Source: Oxyruncus cristatus (Eukaryota; Chordata; Aves; Passeriformes; Cotingidae). From it: a DNA stretch of 64,000 bases. The stretch covers positions 1,819,821-1,883,820 of the forward strand of contig VXAY01003150.1 of assembly GCA_013399855.1 (NCBI GenBank). The letters are read 5' to 3'. Made by a program: the position numbers and the translations under genes. A model generated the notes under the pieces. It did no database searches and was not told the origin of the DNA. It was given only the letters and a program-made list of their open reading frames with translations. Each line of letters starts with the position of its first letter. Within the stretch, counting starts at the first letter, position 1. This document shows, piece by piece, positions 12,285 to 25,575 of this stretch.

Positions 12285-12346
12285 CAGTCCACTGGTGAGG
12301 GCACTGGCTTGGGATAAGGAAGGGAAGGTTCAATTTCCTGTTCCAG
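12285..12346 (+). mobile_element. Possible relic of a tRNA-derived SINE
   Basis: The segment reads like the head of an old tRNA-derived SINE. There is a GGTGAGGGCACTGGCTTGGG stretch where the A-box region lies, followed after a short spacer by GGTTCAATTTC, close to the pol III B-box consensus GGTTCGANTCC. No SINE core, tail or target duplication could be defined, and the family was not identified. The alternative is chance similarity. Confidence 0.35.
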
Positions 12347-15300
12347 TAAATATTTCACTATTTCTACAAAATACAGCAAGGCATCAAAGTGCTAAAAGAC
12401 ACTTTATTGATTCGTGTACCTGTTTTGGACACTGAAGACCTCACCTTGAGTGCTCTGTACCAAGGAAGCCTCCTGAGCCTAAGCCTCCTGCCTGCCCACA
12501 CCACATACTCATCCCAGCACTACCCTTCATGTTCAGACTCTCTTTGCCCTCTTGTGACCAGGAAGGACAAAGCAAGATTGATGAAACTGTTCGATTTAAA
12601 GCAGAGAATTTCCATTACGGAATGAATCTACGTAAAATAATGTAGAGCTGCTGAATAATTAGATACAGATGGATTAGACTTTGAACTCATCCCATAGTCT
12701 GGAAAACTCTGTAGACTTCAATAACCTTTATTGATTTGCTTCTACATCAACTATATCAATCTAAATCTGATTGATAAGGGAGACACAGGCTACTTGTCCC
12801 CACTTATACCACGGAATGCACCTGCTCTCACAGGCACTGAAAAAATATTTTATTTCTACCCATTTTGTTGTTAATTTTCTCATATGTAAAAAACTCTAAA
12901 TGCTTGGTACATCTTCAACTATTCTCAATTTATATGTAAGTACTGAATTATAATATCCAGCCCTATACTTGGATTGTTTGTTCTAAATTGTTTCTAGAGG
13001 AAAGGCAGAAGAGGATAATTTAAAAAAATTGAAGCTACTTAAGGCATTAAGCATTTTTAACATTTTAAACATTAAGCATTTGGTAACCAACTGGTAAAAT
13101 GCCTTGAAAACATAAATTACCTAAACCAAAGAAAATTAAAAGTACATAATAAAAATCAAAATAGCCAGACCTGTCAGGTAACAGTTCTGAACAGGAAAAG
13201 GCCACAGAGTGAAGATTAAGGATAATTACAGCAGAACTCTCCACAGTAAAGTTACTTATACTGAGTTTGTTTTCCAAACTCAAAAGAGAAGATAACAATT
13301 CAACTCCTGCTTTTTGATTTACTTTCCTTTATTTTGCCAATTTCTAAATCCTCTTTTATATACTTCCAGATCACATCTGTGCTGCACTTCCTTTGAAAAC
13401 GCAACAGATTAGAGGGAAAATTGCAAGTATCTAATAAAACACAAAAAAACACTTAGGCCTACTAAATGAAGAAAAAAGAGAATATATGGATATATAAGAG
13501 AATATACAGCCATATATATTCATTGTCATTTAACAGTCAGGTCTATATATTCGGGTTTTTAAGGAAGATGAGAAAATTCTGTATCAACAAAAAAGGTTTG
13601 GACTACCATTAGTCTCCCTACTTTAAACAAGATCACAAAAGAAAACTGTGTAAACCCAGGAACAGTCTTCCTACAAAAGGCAGATCTTTTTCCTGTACCA
13701 AATCAGTGGTTTATAAACTTAGGAGAAAAGAAATGTTTTTCAAGTGAGTTAAAAGTGTAAAAGTTGGCAGCTAAAAATACTGTAAAGGAAATCGAATTCT
13801 GAAACCCCAAGTGCAGGTATTTTCCTATTTTTCTCCTCTTTTCTTCCTCATTTTATAGATAAACAGAAGTCTTCACAAAAGATGAGAAACCTCAGCTTTA
13901 GAACCCTCATCAGACACTGTAAATATTGTCATCTAATCTGTTTTTAAGACACTACCCTGGGAAACAGCAGGATACAAAAAAAGGATGAGCTGTTAATAAC
14001 ATTTTCGTAGGAGAAACTGAACAAAAATAGAAATAAACAACAGAATGGCTGAGGTCAAAATGAAACCTGCAGTTCAATGAATGCAATTTTACAGCCCCAG
14101 CATAAGGAAGCTGCGTTGGTAAGTCACAGTATCGTGCTGAAGAATATTTTTCAGCTGGTGGGGTTGCATGGGGGTTAGCTGGATTACATCCCAACTAAAA
14201 ATGAAAGCCATAAACAGTCATTTGGAAGATGGTGGTTGCAGATGATTCACTTCAACTATCCGATAACCTGCACCAAATCCTAGGAAATGTAATTGGGTGC
14301 AGAAACATTAAAAGCCTTAAATTACCCAACAAGGTGTCAGCTACAGACTGGCTGGTATCCAACAGAACAGAAACATCTCTAACACAACATTTAAGACTAT
14401 GCAAGTTCATAAGTTTTGGGAGACACGTGTGAAATTACCGCCCTATATCCACATACGCTTTTCCATGGAAAATACATAAATGAGAACTTTCTTCTACAGT
14501 AACTGAATAGTTTTTGAAATGCTGGTTGGGTATTTTTCTTCACTATTTCTGAAATTATTTTGCCCTAGGCATTGTATAACAGTATTGCATATATTTACTG
14601 CAAGTATTTCAGCTAACATCATGACAAGCCTGCAGTGCCCACTTTTATTTAAGATCAACAGAAAGTGTGGAAACTCAATTCACTATTTTGTACCACAGTA
14701 AATGCCTTAATCTTACATGAAAATGCCTGTGAACGTTATAAATAAATGATGTCATCCATAAAGGTAGGTTACTATCTAAATATCGATGTCCAAATAAGTT
14801 TGGTAAAACTGCATTTCTTGTGGTGACCAGAGACATTACAACTCCTGAACTACATTTGATAACACAGTGTTTACTCATCTTTGAGCACAGAGCAAATCAC
14901 ACCCAAAACTTGTCCCTTTCAAAGTGCAAGTCAAATAGAATCTGTCCCTGTTGGTCAACCCAACTCAACTCTGGTTAACTTCATTGGAGTCACTTTTGAA
15001 ATGTCAATTGAATTATTTATACCTGAATTGACTTTTTTTTTTTAATTTATGAAATTCAACTCAGACACCTTCCTGTCCAGACCATTTCCCTGAGATTTTA
15101 TTCCCAAACTGTATGTTGGTGTTTGTCTTTCTCTTCTATCACCTTTAATTTTCAAGCCAGGCTCACCAAGTGATATGTCCTACTAGGTGTTAAACTCTTC
15201 TTCCTTTGAGAGCAGAAAGGAAAGTCCTTAAAGATTTCAGCAGAAGTACTAGTTTTCATCTCCCACCACTCTGATGTGACCCTGCTCTGTCCTTAGAATT

Positions 15301-17330
15301 ATGGCAAGTCTTGTAGTCTGTACATGTCCAACAAAATGTTTCTTGTAGCCAAGGATGGCAGAACACAACTTCGTCGGCACAGTCCCTCACATCATCAAAA
15401 GCACTCCACAGTATTTCTCTGCTTTTACAGCAGGTACATACTGGGGAACTCAGGCTCTCCTAGAAACGTAACCTCTGTCAGCAAGGTTCAGACACTCCCC
15501 AGGAGTAAGTGAAAATGAAACTCCACACCACACTCCCACACCGCCACCAGTGCAGCAGCGTGGCAGATGTCTTGCTAAATGCAATCAATACTCCTACAAA
15601 TGCCATCAATCAGAAGCACAAAAAAGAACAGAACCAAAAGATGACACTCTAAGGCTCTTATTGCTGAAAGCACATTAACACAAGATAAAGTGGCTGCGAA
15701 ATGGGCACAGCACAGGTTACATCAATTAAAGAGAATGGTCTTCAAAATTCTCCCTAGGCTTCCATGTTTAACTGAAGATAAAACAGAATCTGGATAACAT
15801 TCTTACTTAATCTACTAGAAAACTATTTTCAGTAAAAATTGCTAATCAACTATAACAGCATTTTGAAGCAGAATTATAATCTTAGCAAATGAGAGCCCAA
15901 AAGAGAAAAAAGCTTATGTGTCCAGATTAATAAGATTAGAAAAAAATAAAAATACAGAGAGGTGTTAGTACAGTAGAACAAAGCTCTATTATGCACCATA
16001 ATTAGATGTCAGCACATATTTTGTGAGCTTACATGCTAATTTTAATTTCTAGGGCAAACGGTTTTACATGTTTGGACATTTAAATTGATGCCATACAGTC
16101 TAGCCATGAGTATCAGATCTGAAAATTAACCTCTTTTGACAGGCTATTATTTAGGAGTGTGATTCTGCAACCACAAGTGAACCAGGTTTGGATATTGCAA
16201 CAGTTTGGATGGAGAGAGCATTTATCAGCTTGTCTGGCATATGAATAGAGGTTTGTAGAGCTTAGGACAAGCAATCAAACATCCCTGCAAAGTTTCAGTC
16301 ATGGTCTTCAAATTAGTAGAGTTCAGCCAAGAGTCAAATGACTACAACTATTTGTGTCCTTGTAGGATCAAACTCCATGAGTGCAACAGCCTCAAGTCAG
16401 GATAACTGGGGGTTGCTGCTGCTCACAGTGTACTACTGAAGAAAGAAACATCCATACAAATATCCCAAAATACTATAGTCACCCCTAGTAATTCAAGTAA
16501 GCACATCAACTGACAAAATACTACCAACATCCATCTATCTATTTCACAAAAGATCATGTCCCCACAGCACCAACACCTTTTATCTGGAGTGCTCAGAGAA
16601 TTCATTCTTATTTGTAGAGAACATAAATGATCTGTCCCATAAGAGGGAATGATTTTATGCCTTCTATGCCCTTTGAGTGTGAGGGTATAAGAAAAAGATT
16701 AACAGTAATATCCAAGGCTTCAATTACTCTTTAAGTTCTATTCAGGGGAGAAAAATTTTTCCACTCCCCTTCCCCGTCACTCCCCGTTAACTTTGTTCTG
16801 TTTCAGCCGAGTATTTCAGCCCAATGTCTCTGTATTACATAAAAATTAACAGCCTCCAGATCAGTGTGGTTCAGTTTGCCTGATATTATAAAACACTGAT
16901 GATGTTGATTTATAGCATCACTCAATCAAAAGGTTCTCAGAGGATGGGTGAGTGGCATTTTAACTTCATACAACAAAGAAAATTCTAGGGTGCCACTGGA
17001 GGAAATTTAAATAGAAGAAAATTATTACCAAGCATGGAAAAATAGTACAGTGCCATATTCATTCATGACCCAACAGAGACATAAGCTTACAAAAAACGGG
17101 GGTTCAGTTTTATGCAAGTACTCAAACTCATTTTAAAACAGTTTTGAATTTATGAACAATCAAAAATATACAATTATGGGTATTTTAAAAAGCAGAAATC
17201 AAAAGGCTGTTTAATGATGAGGTTCCTACACAATGTATTAGAGAATTTTGCAAAGGCATTGGAATGAGAAACTAGTTTATTCTGGCCAATGAAAAATATA
17301 TTTGATAAGCTATCGATAAAATGCTTTCAT
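12347..17330. other. Non-coding DNA, no gene recognised
   Basis: Unique AT-rich sequence. An exon-like frame lies at 15431-15504 between a strong acceptor-like tract and a GTAAGT donor-like site and is treated as a finding. AT-rich dyads occur near 13490-13530. No transposon or RNA gene was recognised. Confidence 0.6.
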
Positions 17331-17425
17331 AAAAATCGTATTAAGTGTATTACTTTAATAAATTAGTATTTTATTTTATATTTAATAAAACTTTTTTATT
17401 TCATAAAATTAGTCTTTTATTTAAA
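17331..17425. repeat. AT-rich low-complexity block
   Basis: The block is almost pure A and T, made of overlapping TTTATT, TTTAATAAA and TAAAATTAG words. It ends in a run of A followed by a run of C. It has no consistent repeat unit, so it is low-complexity sequence and not a satellite. Confidence 0.7.
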
Positions 17426-20400
17426 AAAACCCCCACTGTTGTGACAGGATTAATTCCATGAAAATTCAGGGCCTCTTTCAGTGCTCACTAAAAGAGATTT
17501 TAAGCCACAAGCCTTGACAAGTTGCCCAAATACTCCCATCATAAACACTTCCTAAGAAGAATATTACTCAAATGACTTCAGAGGGTAAATCAAAGTATAA
17601 ACCCCACAAAGCAATACTGGGCTGCTCAGCTTATTGTGCTGCCCAAGAGCCACCTCAGTGAAAGGTTTGGAAGAGGCCCCTCCTCCAGGGCAGCCTGTGA
17701 GCCAAAGCTGTGTCTTTCCAAGCAACACAACACTGGGCTGCTGTCTCGGCAGTAAACCCGAGATCTTCCAACTGGCAGCACCACGTGTTCCCAGCCTTAC
17801 TGTAACCACCATGACCCTATGATTTCCCACTATACTTTCTCAGCAATTTGTGAAAAAACGGGAAATAAAACCAGCCATACAGAAAAACCCACACACAAAC
17901 TCCTCTCAGATGATGCAGCAAGAAAACAACTTCTCAACTGGCTGTGGCATCATAGCCTAGAGAAGTCATCAGGAGGTTCTGAGCCCTTCAAACTGCCCTG
18001 GGGCAAGTGCTGGCAGCAGGGAGGGAGGACACATCTTCCACACGTTTTGGGAGGACTCACTGTCTCTACTCAGTGTTTTCAAGATCTGTTTGCACAAACA
18101 ACAAAAATGCATCTTTACTATTTATTGCAATTGCTCTGAACCAGGACTATTATGGAAATGTGAGCTGGATTCCATTTCCAAATAACCAGGAGATGCCAGC
18201 TAAGTTTCAGTTCCAAAAACAATTTATTGGCAATGGTGCATGAACCAGAATGAACACAGCTTGATTTACATCTCAAGCTGAGCCTGTAGCATTGACAAAA
18301 CAACAATAACAAGAAATCCTGAAGTGCTCTACTTGTAAATGAAACAAATGTATCCCAGAAGCACTTCCCTGCAACAAACATCGAATGCTACAACGCTGCA
18401 CACTCAGTTTCAGGTTATTTTACCTTTCATCTTAAAAAGTAAAATGCATTTCCCATACAGAAAATGCAGAACTCAAAAGCAGACAACTGGTCTACAGTGA
18501 TGGCCTCTGTATTCTATTTCTGCCCATGTAAAGAAACAGCTCAGGCCAAGAGTTAGTCATCCATTTACCCATAAAAAGAATCTTCATTATATGACACCAT
18601 ACTAAATCTCAGAAAGAGGTAATTTATGGTAGATGGTAAAAATTGATGAAGGCACATGCCCCAGGATGTTGTTTTGTTTCTGAACCTAAATGGAAGCTAG
18701 AGCAGTGGAAAAAACAAATCCAAACAAGTATATATTTTAACAAAGAGACAGAAGAGATGACAAAAAAAAAGGAGATTATGTGAACTGAAAAGTTAAAATC
18801 TAGATCTATTTCTGGCTTACTATGGAACCTAAACTTGTTCAAATTTGTATTTTATTGAACTGATATATGTACTGATACCATTTTCCAAGTGTCCTTTCCA
18901 GGTCACCATCACTGAAGTATATCAGACCATAGTTTTTGACACACAGTTACTTTTAAACAAAAACAGTTTCAAAAGAAAGAAAAAAAAAAAAGAAAAAAAA
19001 AAAAGACCACTGGTCTGTGCAGGAGCCTAAGAATATCCAAACCAACTATTCCATCAATTCAGTTGTGGAAGCAATAATCCAGGTTGGAAGAGCAATGAAC
19101 AACATCTCAACAGCAATAATATTTTACACTAATTGTCTGCATAAACAGGAATTATATTTCACCCAAATGCTGCCGTGTCCAGGGATTTGATCTGATTTAA
19201 CAAGATCAAGCTACTTTTCCTCTCTCTCTTCTGAGCAATCAGAACGAGAAGTCCTCCATTTACCCCTACAGAGAACAGCAATATTTCCTGTATCTCACTG
19301 AGTTTTCCAAGGCACAGCAGCTTCAGCTGTTCAGGAGGGCTCCAAGTTCTGGAGAGATTTCTCATCTCCTGCATCTTCTGGCAAAAGCATTCACTTCCAT
19401 CTACTGCTGTATCTGCTCTTTTCCAATTAACTGTGATTCCGCAGTACAGGTAGTAGAACATGTTTTTAAAAAGCCATAGCACAAATGGTCTCTGCATATA
19501 ACAACATTAAGGGAAAACTACTTTCATCACTTCAGGGGACTTTCTTGGATATCATTATGAGAATTATCTTATTATGTTAATGTTTTGCACTGAAGCTCTA
19601 ATCCATCTAGGATCTCTAGAGTGATACTGAAAGGAACAAACAATTAACTACCAGCTAGAAACATTTAGGTGTGAGGCAAAAATGAGAAGTTCTGGCAGAC
19701 CAGTCTCAAAAAAATTAACAAATCCATTTATGGTGATTGAAATGGCAGAAACGAGAGGTTTCTCTCTGGTTTCCCATAAAAGAGAACTTGCCCCATTTAG
19801 AAGCATATCATTGGAAAGAGGGGAAAAACACCTTTGAGGATTAAATATTAGTGTTTCTGTTCTGCATTTTATAAAATATCTTTCCATTTCAGCACTGATT
19901 AGACCAGTAAAGACACCACAGCAGTAATAAAGCTCTGACTGAAACAGTGGCACAGTTAGTAATTAAAGATTTGGGGGATTAAGAGATTTTATTCTCCATC
20001 AAGCTCCTCACACAAAAGAACAGGGAAAAATATTTTAAGATTATTTCCTAACAGCCTAATCTAGAACTGGAATTGAGTTCAACGAAACATAGAAACATTA
20101 ATGCTTTAAAGATTTTTACCACAGCGTTTCAAAGACTCAGATAGGAGAAAAAACTTGGAAGAACAACTCGCAGTTTGTTGGTTTGTTTAGGCAAAAAAAA
20201 AAGTACTAGAACACTTGCCATGATTAGGGTAATAAACAGTTGAAACTACTGTATGCAATGTATAAGAAAACTACTTAATTTTGATACCAGCTGTTTTGAA
20301 CTCCACTGAAAGAGCGGGTACATGACTGAGCCGTTTAATTGAATAAAGACTAGTTTATAGTAGCAAAAGAAATGGCAAATAATTACATTCATTTAATTCA

Positions 20401-22690
20401 CTCGGGATTCAGCTTGTTTTCTGCTTCCTTGATATTAATGAAAAGAAATCTAATTTGTTCTACATGGCAAGAGATGTAATTTAGATGCTTATTAATGCAC
20501 GGTTCTGGTAGCAGCTCTCTGAGAAATGTAGTCTTTAAAATGTTTGTTTTGTAACTGCAGGAAGCTATAAGTGTAACAAAACAACATGTTTCGCATCCAA
20601 GTACAATAAAATGGGGGGAAAAAAGTGTTTCTCACTACAAGCAGCAGCCCTGTAGACTTTATCTGAACTCGGAAAGAGATCTTTTGTAATGGCATGACTT
20701 TTAAAACATACACATCAATACAGTATTTTATAAACTTTACTGTAAATCACACTTAAAATTAAGCAATATGACAAAAAACTTCTCTTATAATTTTGTAGCA
20801 TTTCAGAACTACACACGCTGGGTACAACCACTACCTCCTTGCAAAAATATTACTAATTGGTTTTGTCCTAACTATTTAAGAGCCATCTAATCTGCTTTAA
20901 CCAGGATAACTCTTTCTGCCTGCATTCTTGCCACCCAAAGAATAACTTCTATTACTTCTGAATTTTTCTGCTGCACGTGTAGGAGTGTTGCAAGCATTGT
21001 ACATGTTGGCTGCAGCACAGGTTTAAATACAGAGGAAAAACAAAACATCATCAAATAGAGCCTTGAAACTAAGCAAATGATAAACAAATACCAGCTTGTG
21101 ATCTACAAAGTAAAACAAAACACAGAGAAAAGAACAGCACGACATCAGAGTTCCTATGATCATACACAGCTTCTACTCTGATGGTAACTAAGTCTGAGGA
21201 ATCAAAAGAAATAGATTTCTTAGGCAATGCTTAGTTCTCAGCTTCATTTTTCACTGCCAACAGTACAAAGAAAGGGAAGATGCACTGTGGAATAAGGGAG
21301 GAGAAACAAAAAAGAAAAGCTCATTCCTTTAGATACACTGAAATACTACACTGACATCACCCAATACACACATGTGAGAAAATGGGTGTTATATGAAGCA
21401 ATTAGTGTTATTTTCCAGGCAGTGGTAGGTATGACAAGCAGCTTCATTTCTGCTATAATCACTGCTATCTGTAAAAATTAAAGGTATAACACAACTGCTA
21501 TTTAATACAGAATTCTGACTGAGGAGAGAGTTACCCAACCGGAAACATGGAGTGCAAGTCAGTGAGGAATTAAGCCATTTTGCTGTAAGTTCCATTTAAG
21601 TTGAACCCAAGGAATCGATCTGGTTACAGCAAAACCTAAGAGAGAGTCCACAGTCTGATCTGATGTGGCTCCATGACCTCCCTAGCAGGACATACCAAGA
21701 CAGACACTGGCCTGTCTCTGAGGCAGCACCACAGACACTCCCAGAGCGTGGCCCACGGGACTGAAAGGCAGGAGGCACAATGATGCCAGCGTTGATACAG
21801 AGATGAACAACTTAAATCCACACAGACCCCTTCACTTGGAATCACTTGAAGAAAACACATCAAAAACCACTACTAACCACTTTAACTTTTGCTCTGAGGG
21901 ATTAAAAGAAATGACAAAATCTCCTGAGGAAAAAAAACCACTTTCCATCAGTTCATTTCATGAGCAAATTGGTTTTCTTCACCCTCCTCAATTATCTTCT
22001 GTAGATGTCATGCACACATAGCGAGACTTTAAGGAAGAAGAGAGTCCAGGAGCTCTGTACGTTGCCAGTGAGAGGAACCTTCACAATATTTTTATAGTCA
22101 TTAGTATGTCATTTATTTATTGTATTTGTATAGTCATTATCATTCCAAGAACCTTTCTGTTCTCCACAAGTGGGCATGGAGGCATCCAGATCAGGTCCCA
22201 CACAATATTTGTGCTGGACAGTCACTGGTTTCCTTCTAGTTTTATTTTTAACGTATTTGCAACTTATATGTACACCACAAGCAGTACTTGAAGTGGGTGG
22301 TATATTTTTAGCTTTAGGGTGAAAAAACAGAGGAACTGTGTCAATTAGGTTATATTTGAGTAATGTGCATCACAAGATGAGTCTGTTTTTGTCACCAAGA
22401 GTTTTCAAAGCTGATAGGAAAGAACAAAGATTACTCTGAAACTTCTCTTTTCTTTACACTCTTGGAAGTCTGTGTTTGCCTCCTATAAACTTCTTCTTTT
22501 TGTGCTGAAAATTTCCAATTTTCATACTATGCCAGAACTTTTTTAAATGAGCATTAGTTCATTCCATATTATGCTGCTAGCTCAGATCTCCACTGAGGCT
22601 TTACAAACCCAGTGGCAGATGTTAAGAAACGCGATGTCATCATCAAGAATACAAAGAAATTTTAGGATGGATCTGAACTTGATTCCTCTT
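17426..22690. other. Non-coding DNA, no gene recognised
   Basis: Short mixed-strand frames only. The 20260-20520 part is unique AT-rich sequence with several TAATTA and TTAATT cores and resembles a conserved non-coding element. A more GC-rich patch at about 21640-21800 shows no match to a known repeat or protein. Confidence 0.55.
18971..19004. repeat. Poly-purine A-rich tract
   Basis: Two runs of about twelve A separated by a single G follow an AAAAGAAAG lead-in. This could be a degenerate poly-A tail of a retrocopy, but the sequence upstream shows no recognisable gene or transposon end, so it is listed only as a simple tract. Confidence 0.8.
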
Positions 22691-23620
22691 ATCTTTCCAC
22701 AAGACTAAGGAACCATTAAGCTTCCACTGTGGATGCATATTGGAAGAGTAATTATTATTTCTTACTATTTTTTGGCTGTTTCTACAGATATTTTCATGGA
22801 AGAGCTTCATTGCACAGGTCGGGAAGAGTTCACATTTATTTACATTTTCTGCCCACTTATTTTTCTGGTGCCATATGGGGTATGGATGCCATTGTTAACT
22901 GCATCCACTCTAATAGCAGATTTTGTAAAACTGCAGTGTGTTATGGATTTTACCAGGTTTTGATTTACACTCCACTGCCTTTTAAAGGCTGTGTACTCAG
23001 GCCACTTGTGCACTGCACGTCATGGAGTTTTCATACACGGGGTGGGTTGTACGGTACTTGCAGCAGGATGGAAATTTCCTACCTCTGCCTCCAATTAAAT
23101 CCATTCTACTATCCATCAGAATGCAGTCTGCATCCAACAGATGTCCACACGGGTCACTTAGTCTGCAAGTCATGCCAGGCCTCCAATACTGACCTCCTCA
23201 GGTTTTAGCTTGTGAAGGACAGGTTTATATTCCAGCAGGTGTCCTTCGAAGCAGAGAGGGTCTCTCAACATGTGCTGGGTCAGGGCCAACCTGGGCCAGG
23301 TGTTCTCCTGCAGAACAGGTACTTGTCGACCTTGTATTCCTCCTGTTTGATCCCATACTGGTGGGTGTGGCTAGTTTGCTCAGTCCAGGAAATTCCAAAT
23401 TATTCCAGGAAAGTCTGTTGTAATGCTAATTCAAGCCCACCAGCTTATACTAACATCAGCAAAACCAGATCTACACTTCCCTTGGGCTCCTGCACAGCAG
23501 ACAGCTCTCATGCCTCGAGGGCAGCCTTGAAGATCAACCAGCTATTCTCAGTTCCTTTATGCTTCAGGGCAGCCTCCTGTTCTCCGCAGGTATTAACTGC
23601 CATCAAAATTCCCTGAATTT
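22691..23620 (+). other. Stretch with long plus-strand open frames, origin unknown
   Basis: Between 22729 and 23616 the plus strand is unusually open for this window. Frames of 159 codons (22729-23208) and 134 codons (23212-23616) follow one another, and a 76-codon frame (22733-22963) lies in another phase. From about 22980 the sequence becomes richer in G and C. The 22733 frame encodes a strongly hydrophobic segment after a splice-acceptor-like tract ending at 22787. No family was recognised with confidence. It could be an old retroelement or long terminal repeat, a pseudogene, an exon plus 3' untranslated region, or chance. Confidence 0.3.
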
Positions 23621-23990
23621 TAGAATGAGAAAAACCTCTATCTACTGCTCTGAATCCCTAAGTTTTAAAATTCTCTCATTCAGGAGAAATGTTTCCAATG
23701 AAAGCTGTAGTCACTCGGGGAAACAGAAAGGAGGGACAGGAAATAGCCCCAAAAATTAAAAAAAAAAACCAAAACAAAACACCGTAAAATAAATATTTGC
23801 CATTTAAAGTCTCTCTTTAAATTGGCATAGGTATACGTATATACTTCTATATATAAATGGAAAAGACAACTATATGGATAGAATACTCCCATCATGCTGA
23901 CAATTAAGCTGGTGCATTTCTAGAAACTGAAACTTTCTTTTAATGAGTGCTACAAACTTCTAATTTTTTTTCTCAAACTCCACTGTATTC

Positions 23991-24027
23991 CAACTAATTG
24001 TCTAGTCTGCTAGCTGCTAATTAGTTG
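23991..24027. repeat. 9-bp inverted repeat around a CTAG-rich spacer
   Basis: CAACTAATT at 23991-23999 is the exact reverse complement of AATTAGTTG at 24019-24027. The spacer contains further self-complementary CTAG words, so a nested stem is possible. The arms also hold TAATT/AATTA homeodomain-type cores. Confidence 0.75.
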
Positions 24028-25545
24028 CAAGTCAATAACTGAAGTTTCTGTCAACAGTATTTGAATTTCAGCTATAAAACAATGGAAATTCTTTTCCACC
24101 AGCCCACCTTAGAAATTCTTCCAATTAGCTGTCTTTTGTCCTGATTTATTCCTGTGGGATGAATACAGTCCTGAACTTTTTTTGTCGCTGCACTTATATA
24201 ACCAAGATTATTTTCCAAAAGCCTATTTACGTTTTCCTTTTATAAATCAACCTCTAATCTATTTCCACTAGGCTGGTTGGCCCTATAATGTTAAGTAATT
24301 ATCATCCTGAACACCATTTTGTAATAAAACCTAATTTGCAATAAATGGAATGTAACAAAAATAGTTATCACTAAATACCTAAAGGCATTTTGCTTGGATG
24401 GTAAAACAATAAGCTATCTATAAATATCTTCTTCTTCAAAGATCCAACATATAGACTCTTCAAAATAATACATGAACACAATATATTTTAAAATTGAAAT
24501 ATGATTAAACTTAAGAAACACTCCAAAACTGCAAACAGAAAAAAAGCAGTTTCGTTTTTCCTCAATGCAAATATTCAGAATTCCCAAGGCAAAATTTAAA
24601 ACCCAGTAACAAAAAAAAGCCACTTTTAGGTTTTAGATTTGTCAGATTTTTTTTTTTTTCCTCCCTCAGATCTTGCAAAGACACAAGACATATAAAACAA
24701 TTTGTGAAATATCTTTGCCTGTAGATATAAACCTACTGGAGCCTGTTTCCTCCTTCTATTTGCCGGCTTTAGCCACGGGTCCTTCTGAGGAGAAGACATC
24801 TTTTATGGAATGGTATTAAAGAAGACAGAATTCACTGAAGGGAGTTTTATAGCAAGCGTATCAATGCATTGTTTTGCAGCAGAAAAAGATTATAAAAGAA
24901 TGGGAGAGAAAAAAAAAAGACAGGAGAAGCATTTTCTTGGGTAATTTATCAGACATTAGTTTTGCTCTGGGATCACTGCATCAGATGGGTGGCATTGCAA
25001 TACCATGTTAAATATGGCTTTGGAGCACGCACAGCTGAGCCAGACTCCAAGATATTTACCCGGGTATGTATTTGTATTGATAGGAAATTGTAGCAGTACC
25101 CATATTTGATCAAGAAAAAGGAAGAGATGCACTTCAGCAGCAAAATTATACGGGGTCCAGATTTTGACATTCTATTTGTACACAGAGCTCAGAGGGGGCA
25201 GCAGAAGCATTCACAAACTTGTAGAAGAAAAAAGGGCAATAATGAACTTAGGTTCAAATAAATAACAAATCAGTAAAAGATCCTCTCGGCAAATAATTGC
25301 CTCTCTCCTTAACAAGGATCAACACAACCCAAAAAGGACTTCACCTTCTTTACTAGAGGATAAAGATCCTCTGCATAGAAACACAAAAGCATTCCTCTAA
25401 AAACAAAAAGTATTCTTCTAAAAAGAAGACTTTAGACATCTGTTTGTCTAAATACAGGATATGATGGCCCTCTAGTAAAGAGAGAAAAAATACCCAGAAG
25501 GAACTGAAAACAAAAACTGATTGGAAAGCAGAGATAGACAATTAT

Positions 25546-25575
25546 TACCTAAACAGCAAGGTACCTAAACAGCAA
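25546..25575. repeat. Two-copy direct repeat, 14-bp unit, period 16
   Basis: TACCTAAACAGCAA occurs at 25546-25559 and again at 25562-25575. It is an exact local duplication with no assigned role. Confidence 0.8.
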
